A stretch of DNA of 64,000 bases from Mycolicibacterium chubuense NBB4 (GCF_000266905.1 NC_018027.1:4898001-4962000), one strand, 5' to 3'. Positions 16,115 through 26,591 are shown, counted from the first letter of the stretch. Numbers and translations are program-made. The notes: generated by a model from the sequence alone, not told the origin.

Positions 16115-17026
16115 GTGTCGACCGCCAACCGGCGTCCCAGCGCCGATGACCTCCTGGTTCTGCTGTCGGTCGGGCGGACCGGCCGCTACACGACGGCCGC
16201 CGAGGAACTCGGGCTCAACCACACCACGATCAGCCGTCGTATCGCCGCTCTCGAGCAGTCGATGGGTGGCCGCGTGCTGGCCCGGGTGGCCGGCGGATGG
16301 GAGCTCACCGAACTCGGGCGCGAGGCGCTCGCGGCGGCCGAGGCCGTGGAATCGGCCGTCCGGTCGCTGTCCACGGACGCCGGCGGACGTCGCGCGCTGG
16401 AAGGCGTCGTGCGGATCTCGGCGACCGACGGCTTCTCGGCGTACATCGCCGCACCCGCCGCCGCGGCGGTCCAGCGTCGGCACCCCAAGGTCGCGGTGGA
16501 GATCGTGGCCACCACCCGGCCCGCCTCCCAGCAGCGTTCCGGTCTCGACGTCGAGGTCGTCGTCGGCGAACCGAAGGTGCACCGCGCGGAGGCGCTCCGA
16601 CTCGCCGATTACTGCCTCGGCCTCTACGGCTCCCGCGACTACCTCGCCGCACACGGCGCGCCGTCGAGTGTGGCCGATCTGCACCGCTTTCCGCTGATCT
16701 ATTTCATCGACTCGATGCTGCAGGTCGACGATCTGGATTTGGCGGCGAGCTTCGCCCCCGCCATGCGCGAATCGGTGACCTCGACCAACGTGTTCGTCCA
16801 CGTCGAGGCGACGCGGGCCTCCGCGGGGCTGGGACTGCTCCCCTGCTTCATGGCCGACCGGCATCCGGACCTGGTCCGCGTGCTGGCCAAGCCGGTGTCG
16901 ATCCGCCTTGCGTACTGGCTGGTCACGCGCGCGGAGACGCTGCGCCGGCCCGAGGTGGCTGCCGTCGTCGAGGCGATCCGCGACCGTGTCCGCGCCCAGC
17001 ACGACGTCCTGCTCGGCGCGCGCTAA
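16115..17026 (+). CDS. LysR-family transcriptional regulator
   Basis: LysR-type regulator of about 303 residues from the GTG at 16115. The N-terminal helix-turn-helix covers LLVLLSVGRTGRYTTAAEEL and NHTTISRRIAALEQSMGG, and a periplasmic-binding-protein-like effector domain follows from about residue 90. The start is uncertain: in-frame ATG codons at 16055 and 16076 would give longer proteins. The GTG is preferred because LysR proteins usually begin just before the HTH and because operator-like palindromes lie at 16087-16111. It probably controls the divergent transporter/bdhA/acetoacetyl-CoA ligase operon. Confidence 0.8.
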   Translation: MSTANRRPSADDLLVLLSVGRTGRYTTAAEELGLNHTTISRRIAALEQSMGGRVLARVAGGWELTELGREALAAAEAVESAVRSLSTDAGGRRALEGVVRISATDGFSAYIAAPAAAAVQRRHPKVAVEIVATTRPASQQRSGLDVEVVVGEPKVHRAEALRLADYCLGLYGSRDYLAAHGAPSSVADLHRFPLIYFIDSMLQVDDLDLAASFAPAMRESVTSTNVFVHVEATRASAGLGLLPCFMADRHPDLVRVLAKPVSIRLAYWLVTRAETLRRPEVAAVVEAIRDRVRAQHDVLLGAR

Positions 17027-17036
17027 CGTCGGGCGC

Positions 17037-17804
17037 ATGCCGTTCCTCGAGCACGACCGTGGCCGTGCCTACTACCGGCACTGGGCCGCCGCGCACCCGC
17101 GTGCCGCGATCATCTTCCTGCACGGCTTCGGCGAACACACCGGCCTGTATCACCGGTACGGGTTCGCGCTCAACGCCGCAGGCATCGATCTGTGGGCGGT
17201 CGACCAGTTCGGCCACGGGCTGAGCCCCGGTGACCGCGGCGACTTCGGCACGATCGAGGACAGTTCCGCGCTGGCCGAGAGCCTGACCGCGCTGGCGCAG
17301 GAAGAGCACGAGATTCCGCTACTGGCACAAGGGCATTCGTTCGGTTCCGTGGTCACCTTGTTCCGGTTGCTGGAGAACCCGCAACGCTACCGGGCAGCGA
17401 TCGTCTCCGGGGCGCCGCTGGTTCCCGTGCCCGAACTGCTCGACTCCGACACGTCGATGAACCTCGACCCGGCCTGGCTGTCGTCGGACCCGTTCTATGT
17501 CGACTCGCTCCTCAACGATCCGCTCGCGTTCGTCGACGCCGACGGAGCGGCTCTGGCTCGCGAACTCGATCGAGCCTGGGACCGCTTCGGGTCCGAGTTG
17601 CCTTCGCTCGCGGTGCCGACGCTCGCGGTGCACGGCACCAACGACCCGATCGCGCCGATCGGGGCCGTGCGCGCATATGCCGAGCAGATCGAGGCGCTGC
17701 AGCTCGCCGAGTTTCCCGGCGCCCGCCACGACGTCCTCAACGACGCCGAGCACCGGGAAGTCGCGACGGCGATCGTCGACTTCGTCGACCGCGTCCTCGA
17801 CTGA
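17037..17804 (+). CDS. Alpha/beta hydrolase, monoacylglycerol-lipase-like
   Basis: Serine hydrolase of 255 residues in the Hydrolase_4/monoglyceride lipase group. It has an oxyanion region FLHGFGEHTGLYHRYG at 23-38, the nucleophile elbow AQGHSFGSVVTLF near residue 104, acid HGTNDPIAP near 204, and histidine in GARHDVLND near 234. No signal peptide, so it is probably cytoplasmic. Starts 10 nt after the LysR stop and may be co-transcribed with it. The substrate is not shown by sequence; short glycerides or esters are typical of the family. Confidence 0.75.
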   Translation: MPFLEHDRGRAYYRHWAAAHPRAAIIFLHGFGEHTGLYHRYGFALNAAGIDLWAVDQFGHGLSPGDRGDFGTIEDSSALAESLTALAQEEHEIPLLAQGHSFGSVVTLFRLLENPQRYRAAIVSGAPLVPVPELLDSDTSMNLDPAWLSSDPFYVDSLLNDPLAFVDADGAALARELDRAWDRFGSELPSLAVPTLAVHGTNDPIAPIGAVRAYAEQIEALQLAEFPGARHDVLNDAEHREVATAIVDFVDRVLD

Positions 17805-17819
17805 CCGCGACGGCACGCT

Positions 17820-18368
17820 TCAGCCGAGGATCAGACGGGTGGCGTTGCGCAGCGCGCGGCTGCGTCCGCCGGCCGGGTGATCGGCGGCGATCAGGTGGTT
17901 GCCGATCACCAGCGAGAAGGCCAGCAATGCCCGGGCCTCGACGTCGTCGGCATCGTCGGATGTCGTCGAGATCAGTTCCCGCAGATAGTCCATCCTCCGG
18001 TTGTCCACGCGGCGCAGGCGCTCGGCGACTCCGGGGTCGCGGCGGGCCCACTCCCTCACGGCGAGGTCGAGCGGAAGCAGCTCCGGGGAGAACGTCAGCA
18101 TGCCCGCCCTGCGCGCTTTGCGTGCGGCATCTCCGCCCTCGGCCTCGACCCGGGTCCGCACGTCGTCGATGCTGCGACGCTCCCAGGTATCCAGCATCGC
18201 CTCGACGAGCTCCCGGCGCCCGCCGAATTGGCGGTAGAACCCGCCGCGAGTCACCCCGAGGCGCTGGGCGAGCACCTCGATGCGCACGGCGTCGGGTCCG
18301 TCGGCGGCGAGGAGATCCAGGCCGGTGGCGACCCACCTGTCACGGGACGTACGCACTGGTGGCGGCAC
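17820..18368 (-). CDS. TetR-family regulator
   Basis: TetR regulator of 182 residues. The helix-turn-helix is at about 24-50 (AVRIEVLAQRLGVTRGGFY, then RQFGGRRELVEAML), followed by an all-helical effector domain with no recognisable ligand motif. The GTG start is one base from the end of a perfect 27-bp palindrome that also covers the start of the divergent gene at 18395. It therefore probably represses both genes, and its mRNA is likely leaderless or nearly so. The effector is unknown. Confidence 0.82.
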   Translation of the reverse strand: MPPPVRTSRDRWVATGLDLLAADGPDAVRIEVLAQRLGVTRGGFYRQFGGRRELVEAMLDTWERRSIDDVRTRVEAEGGDAARKARRAGMLTFSPELLPLDLAVREWARRDPGVAERLRRVDNRRMDYLRELISTTSDDADDVEARALLAFSLVIGNHLIAADHPAGGRSRALRNATRLILG

Positions 18369-18369
18369 G

Positions 18370-18396
18370 ATAGATACAGTACAGTACTGTATCTAT
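18370..18396. promoter_or_regulatory. Perfect 27-bp TetR operator spanning the whole divergent gap
   Basis: ATAGATACAGTAC (18370-18382), centre A, GTACTGTATCTAT (18384-18396): 13-bp arms with no mismatch. It fills almost all of the 26-bp gap between the TetR start and the gene at 18395 and includes the first two bases of that gene's ATG. AT-rich compared with its surroundings. Confidence 0.9.
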
Positions 18397-18838
18397 GACG
18401 ATCGAATCCGACACACTGCTGGCGTGCTGCACGCTCGCCCGCGTCGACCATGTCGACACTCACGTGCTGCCCACGGCCAGACCGACGAGCCGCTCACCCG
18501 AGATGTGGATGCGCGAGATCCTCGAGAACACCTCGGCGGCGATGCGCGCCCGATTGACCGCGGGGTGGGCCATGCTCGGCCTCAAACTCCACCGCGGAGA
18601 CACGATCCTCGGCTGGCCGATCTCCCACAACGACGCTGAATACGTTCGGCTGCACCGGCATTCACCGGTCGGCCTGACCGGCCAACTGGTCACCCGGGCT
18701 TCCGGCGACGGCGTTCAGTTCGCAACGTTCGTCCAGCTGAGCAATCCGGCCGCCCGCGCGCTGTGGCGCAGAGTACTACCCACGCACCTCGAAATCGTGC
18801 GATCACTACTGCGCGAGGCGGGCGAACGGGCGCACTAA
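18395..18838 (+). CDS. Unknown 147-aa protein, TetR partner
   Basis: Soluble protein of 147 residues with no signal peptide or membrane segment. The C-terminal half (YVRLHRHSPVGLTGQLVTRA, then FATFVQLSNPAARALWRRVL) faintly recalls DUF2867/SRPBCC-like proteins, with beta-strands followed by a long helix. I do not recognise it with certainty and assign no activity. The ATG lies inside the TetR operator, so expression should be tightly tied to the regulator at 17820. The stop overlaps the convergent hsaB stop. Confidence 0.65.
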   Translation: MTIESDTLLACCTLARVDHVDTHVLPTARPTSRSPEMWMREILENTSAAMRARLTAGWAMLGLKLHRGDTILGWPISHNDAEYVRLHRHSPVGLTGQLVTRASGDGVQFATFVQLSNPAARALWRRVLPTHLEIVRSLLREAGERAH

Positions 18839-19401
18839 AGCCACGTGTCGTCGGTGGTGGCCGTGAGGAAGGCCTCGAGGTCGTTGCGCCAATCGGCCGG
18901 GGTGTTCTTGTCGGGCTCGATGCCCGTGTACTGGCCTTGGTAGAACAGCAGCGGTCGCGGCTTCTTGCGCGGCACGTCCGACAGTGAGTGCACGGCGCCG
19001 AACACCACGAAATGGTCGCCGCCGTCGTGCACCGAATGCACCGTGCAGTCGATGTGCGCCAGCGTGCCGTCGATGATCGGCGACCCGAGAGTCGAGGGCG
19101 TCCAGTCGATGCCCGCGAACTTGTCGGGCTCGCGGGACCCGAACCGCGCCGAGACGTCCTTCTGCTTCTCGTGCAGGACGTTGACGCAGAACCGTCCGCT
19201 GGCTTCGATGGCCGCCCACGACCGCGACAGCTTCGTCGGGCAGAACAGCACCAGGGGCGGTTCCAGCGACAGCGCGGCGAAGGACTGACACGCGAAACCC
19301 ACCGGGGCGCCGTCGTGGACCGTGGTGATCACGGTGATGCCGGTACAGAACTGCCCGAGCACGGAGCGGAACGTGCGCGGGTCGATCGGAGCGCTACTCA
19401 C
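18835..19401 (-). CDS. hsaB: Flavin reductase HsaB of the 3-HSA hydroxylase
   Basis: Flavin reductase of 188 residues (split-barrel FMN-binding fold), ortholog of Rv3567c. It supplies reduced flavin to HsaA for hydroxylation of 3-HSA to the catechol 3,4-DHSA in cholesterol ring A/B degradation. Recognisable stretches are VLGQFCTGITVITT at 14-27, GFACQSFAALSLEPPL near 35 and FCVNVLHEKQ near 70. GTG start, 36 nt after the hsaC stop, with a copy of the dispersed repeat in the gap. Last gene of the hsaA-hsaD-hsaC-hsaB operon. The nat gene that follows it in M. tuberculosis is absent. Confidence 0.92.
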   Translation of the reverse strand: MSSAPIDPRTFRSVLGQFCTGITVITTVHDGAPVGFACQSFAALSLEPPLVLFCPTKLSRSWAAIEASGRFCVNVLHEKQKDVSARFGSREPDKFAGIDWTPSTLGSPIIDGTLAHIDCTVHSVHDGGDHFVVFGAVHSLSDVPRKKPRPLLFYQGQYTGIEPDKNTPADWRNDLEAFLTATTDDTWL

Positions 19402-19413
19402 TGTCTGATGTTT

Positions 19414-19435
19414 CCTCGCGCAAGCGCTCGTCAGC
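19414..19435 (-). repeat. Dispersed repeat, copy 2, between hsaC and hsaB
   Basis: Minus-strand GCTGACGAGCGCTTGCGCGA then GG, the same element as at 3696-3718 and as the unit repeated five times in ispF. It fills most of the 36-bp gap between hsaC and hsaB; its GAGGAAA end lies about 10 nt ahead of the hsaB start. Confidence 0.75.
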
Positions 19436-19437
19436 GG

Positions 19438-21224
<1,787 letters not shown>

Positions 21225-22409
21225 CTAGACCATCGTGTCCTGGGGCGGGAGACCGAAGGCGTCGTTGCCGAAGATCAGGTATGCACGCTCGGGCTCGTTG
21301 GCCGCGTGCACCCGGCCCGCATGGGCGTCGCGCCAGAACCGCTGCACCGGCTGATCGAGGTTGAGCGCCGTGGCGCCGGAAGCCTCGAACAGCAGGTCGA
21401 TGGACGCGATCGCCCGGGCGGTGGCGCGCACCTGGTCGCGACGGGCCCTGGCCCGCAACGAGAACGGGATCTCCTGCCCGGCCTGCAACAGCTGATACTC
21501 GTCGTGCACGTTGCCGATCAGCTGACGCCAGCCGGCATCGATGTCGCTGGCGGCCTCGGCGATCCGGATCTTGGCGAACGGGTCTTCCTTCGACTTCTCG
21601 CCGGCGAAGGCCGCACGCACCCGCTTGCCCTGGTGCTCCACGTGCGCGTCGTAGGCGCCGTACGCCATGCCCATGATCGGCGCGCTGATGGTCGTGGGAT
21701 GCATGGTGCCCCAAGGCATCTTGTAGACCGGCGCGGTGTTGTTCTCATATCCGCCCGCGCTGCCGTCGTTCATGGCCCTGTACGAGAGGAACCGGTGGCG
21801 GGGCACGAACACGTCCTTGACGACGACGGTGTTACTGCCGGTCGCCTTGAGCCCGACCACGTTCCAGACGTCGTCGATGCGGTACTCGGATCGCGGGATC
21901 AGGAAGCTGCCGAAGTCGACCGGCCTGCCGTCCTTGATCACCGGGCCGCCGAGGAACGCCCACGTGGCGTGGTCACAACCCGACGACCACTGCCACGCGC
22001 CGCTGACCAGGTAGCCCCCGTCGACCACGGTGCCCGCACCCATCGGCGCGTAGGAGGACGACACCCGCACGGTCGGGTCGCTGCCCCAGACCTCGTCCTG
22101 GGCTTGCTGGTCGAACAGCGCCAGGTGCCAGTTGTGCACGCCGATGATCGACGCCACCCATCCGGTGGACCCGCAGGCGCTGGCGATTCGCCGGACGGCC
22201 TCGTAGAACACCGTGGGGTCGCACTGCAGACCGCCCCACTGCTCGGGCTGGAGCAGCTTGAAGAACCCGACCTCGTCGAGTTCGTTCACGGTGTCATCGG
22301 GCAGGCGCCGCAGCTCTTCGGCGGATGCGGCGCGCTTGGCGATCCGCGGCAGAAGATCGTCGATGCCGGCCAGTACCGACTGCACGTCACGCTGTTCAAT
22401 GGACGTCAC
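21225..22409 (-). CDS. hsaA: 3-HSA hydroxylase oxygenase HsaA
   Basis: Flavin-dependent monooxygenase with the acyl-CoA-dehydrogenase fold. From the GTG at 22409 it has 394 residues, the M. tuberculosis HsaA length (Rv3570c). It hydroxylates 3-HSA using reduced flavin from HsaB. Landmarks are GFFKLLQPEQWGGLQCDP near 50, ACGSTGWVASIIGVHNWHL near 83 and VVGLKATGSNTVVVKDVFVP near 185. The GTG has GGGAGG about 8 nt upstream, better supported than farther starts, which would cross the KstR operator. First gene of the hsaADCB operon. Confidence 0.93.
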   Translation of the reverse strand: MTSIEQRDVQSVLAGIDDLLPRIAKRAASAEELRRLPDDTVNELDEVGFFKLLQPEQWGGLQCDPTVFYEAVRRIASACGSTGWVASIIGVHNWHLALFDQQAQDEVWGSDPTVRVSSSYAPMGAGTVVDGGYLVSGAWQWSSGCDHATWAFLGGPVIKDGRPVDFGSFLIPRSEYRIDDVWNVVGLKATGSNTVVVKDVFVPRHRFLSYRAMNDGSAGGYENNTAPVYKMPWGTMHPTTISAPIMGMAYGAYDAHVEHQGKRVRAAFAGEKSKEDPFAKIRIAEAASDIDAGWRQLIGNVHDEYQLLQAGQEIPFSLRARARRDQVRATARAIASIDLLFEASGATALNLDQPVQRFWRDAHAGRVHAANEPERAYLIFGNDAFGLPPQDTMV

Positions 22410-22444
22410 GGTTTCGCCTCCCGGAAGTAGAGATGAGGAAAGAT

Positions 22445-22458
22445 TAGAACACGTTACG
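22445..22458. promoter_or_regulatory. KstR operator, hsaA side
   Basis: TAGAACACGTTACG fits the KstR consensus TnnAACnnGTTnnA except for the last base. The minus-strand form CGTAACGTGTTCTA is very like the neighbouring site at 22513. It lies 36 bp upstream of the hsaA start. Confidence 0.85.
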
Positions 22459-22512
22459 ATTTGTGTCGAGCAGCGGCACCCTGTGGCTGCTGGACCTGCA
22501 CACATGCATTTC

Positions 22513-22526
22513 TGTAACCTGTTCTA
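22513..22526. promoter_or_regulatory. KstR operator, kshB side
   Basis: TGTAACCTGTTCTA matches the KstR consensus TnnAACnnGTTnnA perfectly. It lies 39 bp upstream of the kshB start, so each divergent promoter has its own site, 68 bp apart. Confidence 0.92.
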
Positions 22527-22564
22527 ATTATCGGGTGGTGCCAGTCGATCAGGAAGGCGCACTA

Positions 22565-23635
22565 GTGACGGATGTCAAGGCCGACGAGCCCTTGGGCAGC
22601 CACGTGCTCGAGCTCGAGATCGCCGAGGTCATCGACGAGACGGCCGACGCCCGATCGCTGGTGTTCAAGTCTCCGGCCGACGCCCCCGTTCCCGAGGACA
22701 GACTCCGCTACGCGCCCGGACAGTTCCTCACGCTGCGGGTGCCCAGCGAACGGACCGGATCGGTCGCACGCTGCTATTCGTTGTGCAGCTCCCCGTTCGC
22801 CGGCGATCCGCTGACCGTCACCGTCAAGCGCACGGCCGAGGGCTACGCGTCGAACTGGCTGTGCGACAACGCCCACGCCGGGATGCGGATGCATGTGCTC
22901 GCCCCGTCGGGCACGTTCGTCCCCAAGACACTCGACACCGACTTCCTCCTGCTCGCAGCGGGAAGCGGAATCACCCCGATGATGGCCATCCTCAAATCAG
23001 CGCTCACCGAGGGCAGCGGCAAGGTGACGCTGATCTATGCGAACCGCGACGAGGGCAACGTCATCTTCGCCAGGGCCCTGCGTGATCTGGGAGCCAAATA
23101 TCCCGACCGGCTCTCGATCGTGCACTGGCTCGAGTCGCTGCAGGGACTGCCCGGCGAGGCGGCGCTGGCCGAGCTCATCGCCCCGCACGCCGCGCGCGAG
23201 GCGTTCATCTGCGGTCCCGGCCCGTTCATGGCGGCCGCCGAAGAGGCGCTGAAGACCTCGGGTTTTCCCGACGAGCGCATCCACATCGAGGTGTTCAAGT
23301 CATTGGAGTCGGACCCGTTCGCAGCGGTCGTCATCGAAGAAGATGACAGCGACGAGGGGCCCGCGACGGCGATCGTGACCCTCGACGGGACCACCCACGA
23401 GGTCACCTGGCCCCGCCGGGCAAAGCTGCTCGACGTGCTGCTGGACAAGGGCCTCGACGCGCCGTTCTCCTGCCGCGAGGGCCACTGCGGCGCGTGCGCC
23501 GTCGTCAAGAAGTCCGGTGACACCGAGATGGAGGTCAACGATGTGCTCGAGCAGCAGGATCTCGACGAGGGCCTGATCCTGGCGTGCCAGGCACACCCGC
23601 GCTCGGATTCCGTCGAAGTCACCTATGACGAATGA
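22565..23635 (+). CDS. kshB: 3-ketosteroid 9alpha-hydroxylase reductase KshB
   Basis: Reductase of 356 residues that passes electrons from NADH to the oxygenase KshA, which opens ring B of ADD. It has a flavin-binding barrel with RCYSLCSSPFAG near 74, an NAD domain with LLAAGSGITPMMAI near 130, and a C-terminal plant-type [2Fe-2S] domain with CREGHCGACAVV near 302 and a fourth cysteine in ILACQ. Ortholog of Rv3571. The GTG at 22565 has AGGAAGG 8 nt upstream; a longer frame would span the KstR site. kshA is not in this window. Confidence 0.94.
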   Translation: MTDVKADEPLGSHVLELEIAEVIDETADARSLVFKSPADAPVPEDRLRYAPGQFLTLRVPSERTGSVARCYSLCSSPFAGDPLTVTVKRTAEGYASNWLCDNAHAGMRMHVLAPSGTFVPKTLDTDFLLLAAGSGITPMMAILKSALTEGSGKVTLIYANRDEGNVIFARALRDLGAKYPDRLSIVHWLESLQGLPGEAALAELIAPHAAREAFICGPGPFMAAAEEALKTSGFPDERIHIEVFKSLESDPFAAVVIEEDDSDEGPATAIVTLDGTTHEVTWPRRAKLLDVLLDKGLDAPFSCREGHCGACAVVKKSGDTEMEVNDVLEQQDLDEGLILACQAHPRSDSVEVTYDE

Positions 23636-23656
23636 CGAGGGGATAGCTTCTTCACA

Positions 23657-24235
23657 ATGAACCGGTTCGCAGCAACGAGCGCGGCGGCACTGCTGGCGGT
23701 GGTGCTCACGCACCCCGCGTCAGCGCAGGCCGCCTCCAACACCGGCACGACCTCCATCGCCGTCGACCCCGCCACGCAGATCCAGATGCAGGTGACCGCC
23801 AACTGCGACGCGGCTCAGACCAGGTGCTTCTTCAACACCACGGCGAATCTGATGACGCCCGGCGGCCCCACCGGGTTCCCCGGCGACACCTGGGCGCGCC
23901 AGACCATCACGATCCGCAGCTCGGACCGCGACGTCTGGCAGCAGGCCTGGTACAGCGCCCCGTCGGGCAACCCGCGCGAACTCAAGGGCGCCAACCACGA
24001 GAACGTGCTGTCGAAGATGTACAAGTCGCTCGACGACGTCGAGATCTCGATCACCTACTTCGGCGGCGGCCCCATCGAGCGGTTCAAGGCCGACGGCGAT
24101 TCGGTGCCCACCGAGTGGCGGACCGGCCTGCCGGCCACCAAGGCCGACTTCATCGCGTGCTCGCAGATCCAGGTGGTCTACGGCGGGGTCAACCTCACCA
24201 CCCCGACGGCCTGCGCGCAGACCACATTCGCCTAG
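23657..24235 (+). CDS. Secreted protein, Rv3572-like
   Basis: Protein of 192 residues with a clear Sec signal peptide: a basic start MNRF, hydrophobic AATSAAALLAVVLT and a likely cut after ASAQA near residue 25. The mature part has four cysteines (CDAAQTRC, then CSQ and CAQ near the end), which may form disulfides outside the cell. No enzymatic motif is seen. It occupies the place of Rv3572 between kshB and fadE34, 21 nt after kshB, and is probably co-expressed with it under KstR. Function unknown. Confidence 0.75.
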   Translation: MNRFAATSAAALLAVVLTHPASAQAASNTGTTSIAVDPATQIQMQVTANCDAAQTRCFFNTTANLMTPGGPTGFPGDTWARQTITIRSSDRDVWQQAWYSAPSGNPRELKGANHENVLSKMYKSLDDVEISITYFGGGPIERFKADGDSVPTEWRTGLPATKADFIACSQIQVVYGGVNLTTPTACAQTTFA

Positions 24236-26391
24236 CGCGGCAGGCCGAGCAACCTCTCCCCCGCCATCGTCAGCAGGATCTGCTCGGTGCCGCCGGCGAT
24301 GGTCAGGCAGCGCGTGTTGAGGAAGTCGTGCACCTGCTGGTTCTCGACGAGCCCGGCGCCCTCGGAGAGCTCCATGCGGAACTCGGCGAGCGCCTGCCGG
24401 TAGCGCACCCCGATGAGCTTGCGCGCGCTGGCCTGCGGGCCCGGGTCCCGACCGCCCACGGCGAGCTGGGCGATACGCTGGTCCAGCAGCGACCCGACCT
24501 GGGCCGTCACGATCAGCGCGCCGAGCCGATCCTGTTGCGCCCCATCGAATTCCAGCTCACCAACCGCACGCAGCAACTCCTCCATCGGATTGCCCAGCGC
24601 GGTGCCCTGAGCCATCGCCACGCGTTCGTTGGCCAGCGTGGTGCGCGCCAGCCGCCAGCCGTCGTTGACCTGCCCGACCACCAACTCGTCGGGCACGAAG
24701 ACGTCGTCGAAGAAGACCTCGTTGAACAGTTCGTCGCCGGTGATCTCGCGCAGTGGCCGGATGACGATGCCCGGGGAGCGCATGTCGATCAGGAAGTACG
24801 TGATGCCCTTGTGCTTCGGGGCGTCGGGGTCGGTGCGGGCGAGGCAGACGCCCCAGTGCGCCTTCTGCGCGGCCGACGTCCACACCTTCTGGCCCGTCAG
24901 CTTCCAACCGGAGACTTTCGTGCCGCTCGCGGACTCGCCTTCGGCGCGAACGGCTTTCGTCCGCAGCGCCGCCAGATCCGACCCCGCGCCGGGCTCACTG
25001 AACAACTGGCACCACGACAGCTCGCCGCGCAGTGTGGCGGGCACGAACTGCTCGATCTGCTCGGCGCTGCCGTGCTCGAGGATCGTCGGCACCGCCCACC
25101 AGCCGATCACCAGATCCGGGCGGGTCACGTCGGCCTTGGCGAGTTCCTGGTCGATCAGCAGCTGTTCGGCCGGACCCGCAGCGCGGCCGTAGGGCCTGGG
25201 CCAATGCGGCGCCAGCAGGCCGGCCTCGGCGAGTGCGGCCTGCCGCTTCTCCGACGGAGCCGCCGCGACATCGGCCACCGCCGAGGCGATTTCCGGTCTC
25301 AGGTCGGCTACCGACTCGAGGTCGATCGACAGCGTGCGCCGCACACCCCGCTGCGTCAGTTCCGCCACCCGCCGCAGCCAGCGGGACCGGCCACCCAGGA
25401 ACTGCGCGATGCCGTAGGCGCGCCGCAGGTATAGATGCGCGTCGTGCTCCCAGGTGATCCCGATACCGCCCAGCACCTGGATGCAGTCCTTGGCGTTGGC
25501 CTTGGCCGCCTCGACGCCGACCGAGGCGGCCAGCGCCGCCGCGACCGACAACTGGTCGTCGTCACCTTCGCCGGCCGCGCGGGCCGCGTCGGCTGCGGCG
25601 ACCGACGCCTGCTCCGAGCGCAACAGCATCTCCGCGCACATGTGCTTGACGGCCTGGAAGCTGCCGATCGGCTTGCCGAACTGTTCGCGGACCTTCGCGT
25701 ACTCCGTCGCGGTGTCCAGCAGCCAGCGTGCGAGCCCGGCCGCCTCTGCCGCCGCGACCGTGGCCGCCAGGTCGACCACGCGCTGCGCCGGTACCGACAA
25801 CTCCTCGGCGGGGGCGCCGTCCAGCACCACCCGGGCCAGCGGCCGCGAGAAATCGGTGGCCTTCAGCGCCTCGACCGTCACGCCGTCGGCGGCGGCGTCG
25901 ACGAGCAGCCACACCTCGCCGGCCGGCAGCAACAGCACCCCATCGGAGTCGGCGCCGAGGACATACGGCGCCGTCCCCGATGCCCGGCCGTCGGCGTGAG
26001 TGAGGTCGGCGCTCAGCGCGACACCCGCCGTGCGCCCGCCCGTCGCGAGTGCTTCGAGCAGTTCGGTGTGGGAATCAGACAGGACGAGGGTCGCCAGCGC
26101 CGTCGTCGCCACCGGCCCCGGCACCAGTGCGGCGGCCGCCTCGTCGACCATCGCGCAGAGGTCGGCGACGGTGCCGTCGGCGCCCCCGTGCTCCTCCGGC
26201 AGTGCCACACCGAAGATCCCTAGTTGCGCCAGACCGTCGTACGGCGCCCGCCAGGCGCCGGCGTCACCCTGTTCGACGTCGCGGGCGGCGTCGACCGCCG
26301 ACGACCCGGCCGCCCAGCTACGAACCAGTTCCCGCGCGGCGGACTGCTCGTCGTTGATGGTCGCGGAGGATTTCAAAGACCCAGCCGGCAC
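24232..26391 (-). CDS. fadE34: Acyl-CoA dehydrogenase FadE34 (two-domain)
   Basis: Fused acyl-CoA dehydrogenase of 719 residues, about twice a normal FadE. The N-terminal half is a degenerate ACAD ending with ATEYAKVREQFGKPIGSFQA and GGIGITWEHDAHLYLRRA. The C-terminal half is canonical, with FSEPGAGSDLA, WKLTGQKVWTS and a terminal GGTEQILLTMAGERLLGLPR. FadE34 (Rv3573c) dehydrogenates the five-carbon cholesterol side chain as its CoA thioester; the fused halves mimic the alpha-beta pairs of the other steroid FadEs. The GTG at 26391 has AGGAG 5 nt upstream; a start 12 codons earlier lacks a ribosome site. A perfect KstR operator lies 42 bp upstream. Confidence 0.9.
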   Translation of the reverse strand: MPAGSLKSSATINDEQSAARELVRSWAAGSSAVDAARDVEQGDAGAWRAPYDGLAQLGIFGVALPEEHGGADGTVADLCAMVDEAAAALVPGPVATTALATLVLSDSHTELLEALATGGRTAGVALSADLTHADGRASGTAPYVLGADSDGVLLLPAGEVWLLVDAAADGVTVEALKATDFSRPLARVVLDGAPAEELSVPAQRVVDLAATVAAAEAAGLARWLLDTATEYAKVREQFGKPIGSFQAVKHMCAEMLLRSEQASVAAADAARAAGEGDDDQLSVAAALAASVGVEAAKANAKDCIQVLGGIGITWEHDAHLYLRRAYGIAQFLGGRSRWLRRVAELTQRGVRRTLSIDLESVADLRPEIASAVADVAAAPSEKRQAALAEAGLLAPHWPRPYGRAAGPAEQLLIDQELAKADVTRPDLVIGWWAVPTILEHGSAEQIEQFVPATLRGELSWCQLFSEPGAGSDLAALRTKAVRAEGESASGTKVSGWKLTGQKVWTSAAQKAHWGVCLARTDPDAPKHKGITYFLIDMRSPGIVIRPLREITGDELFNEVFFDDVFVPDELVVGQVNDGWRLARTTLANERVAMAQGTALGNPMEELLRAVGELEFDGAQQDRLGALIVTAQVGSLLDQRIAQLAVGGRDPGPQASARKLIGVRYRQALAEFRMELSEGAGLVENQQVHDFLNTRCLTIAGGTEQILLTMAGERLLGLPR

Positions 26392-26432
26392 CGTGACTCC
26401 TAGCGTTTGGGTGAGAAGACAGTGCATCCCAC

Positions 26433-26446
26433 TAGAACGTGTTCTA
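26433..26446. promoter_or_regulatory. KstR operator upstream of fadE34
   Basis: TAGAACGTGTTCTA matches TnnAACnnGTTnnA fully and is itself a perfect palindrome. It is 42 bp from the fadE34 start and 146 bp from the kstR start, so it mainly controls fadE34 and possibly kstR as well. Confidence 0.93.
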
Positions 26447-26591
26447 ATAGTGCCAGCGTTCGACCGTCAAGTCGACCGCCATAACAGCAGGGCACATCGG
26501 TGTTCACACCACGCGGAGGTGAGAAGACGACAGCCGGTATGCGTATCGTTTTCCGCGAGAGAGACCGCATCACGAAGGAGCCACTGGTCGC

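Noticed and set aside
16007..17038. An upstream extension of the MHS transporter frame by about 340 codons
   Set aside because: The transporter has its own ATG and ribosome site at 16006. The extension lies antisense to the LysR gene and has no recognisable domain.
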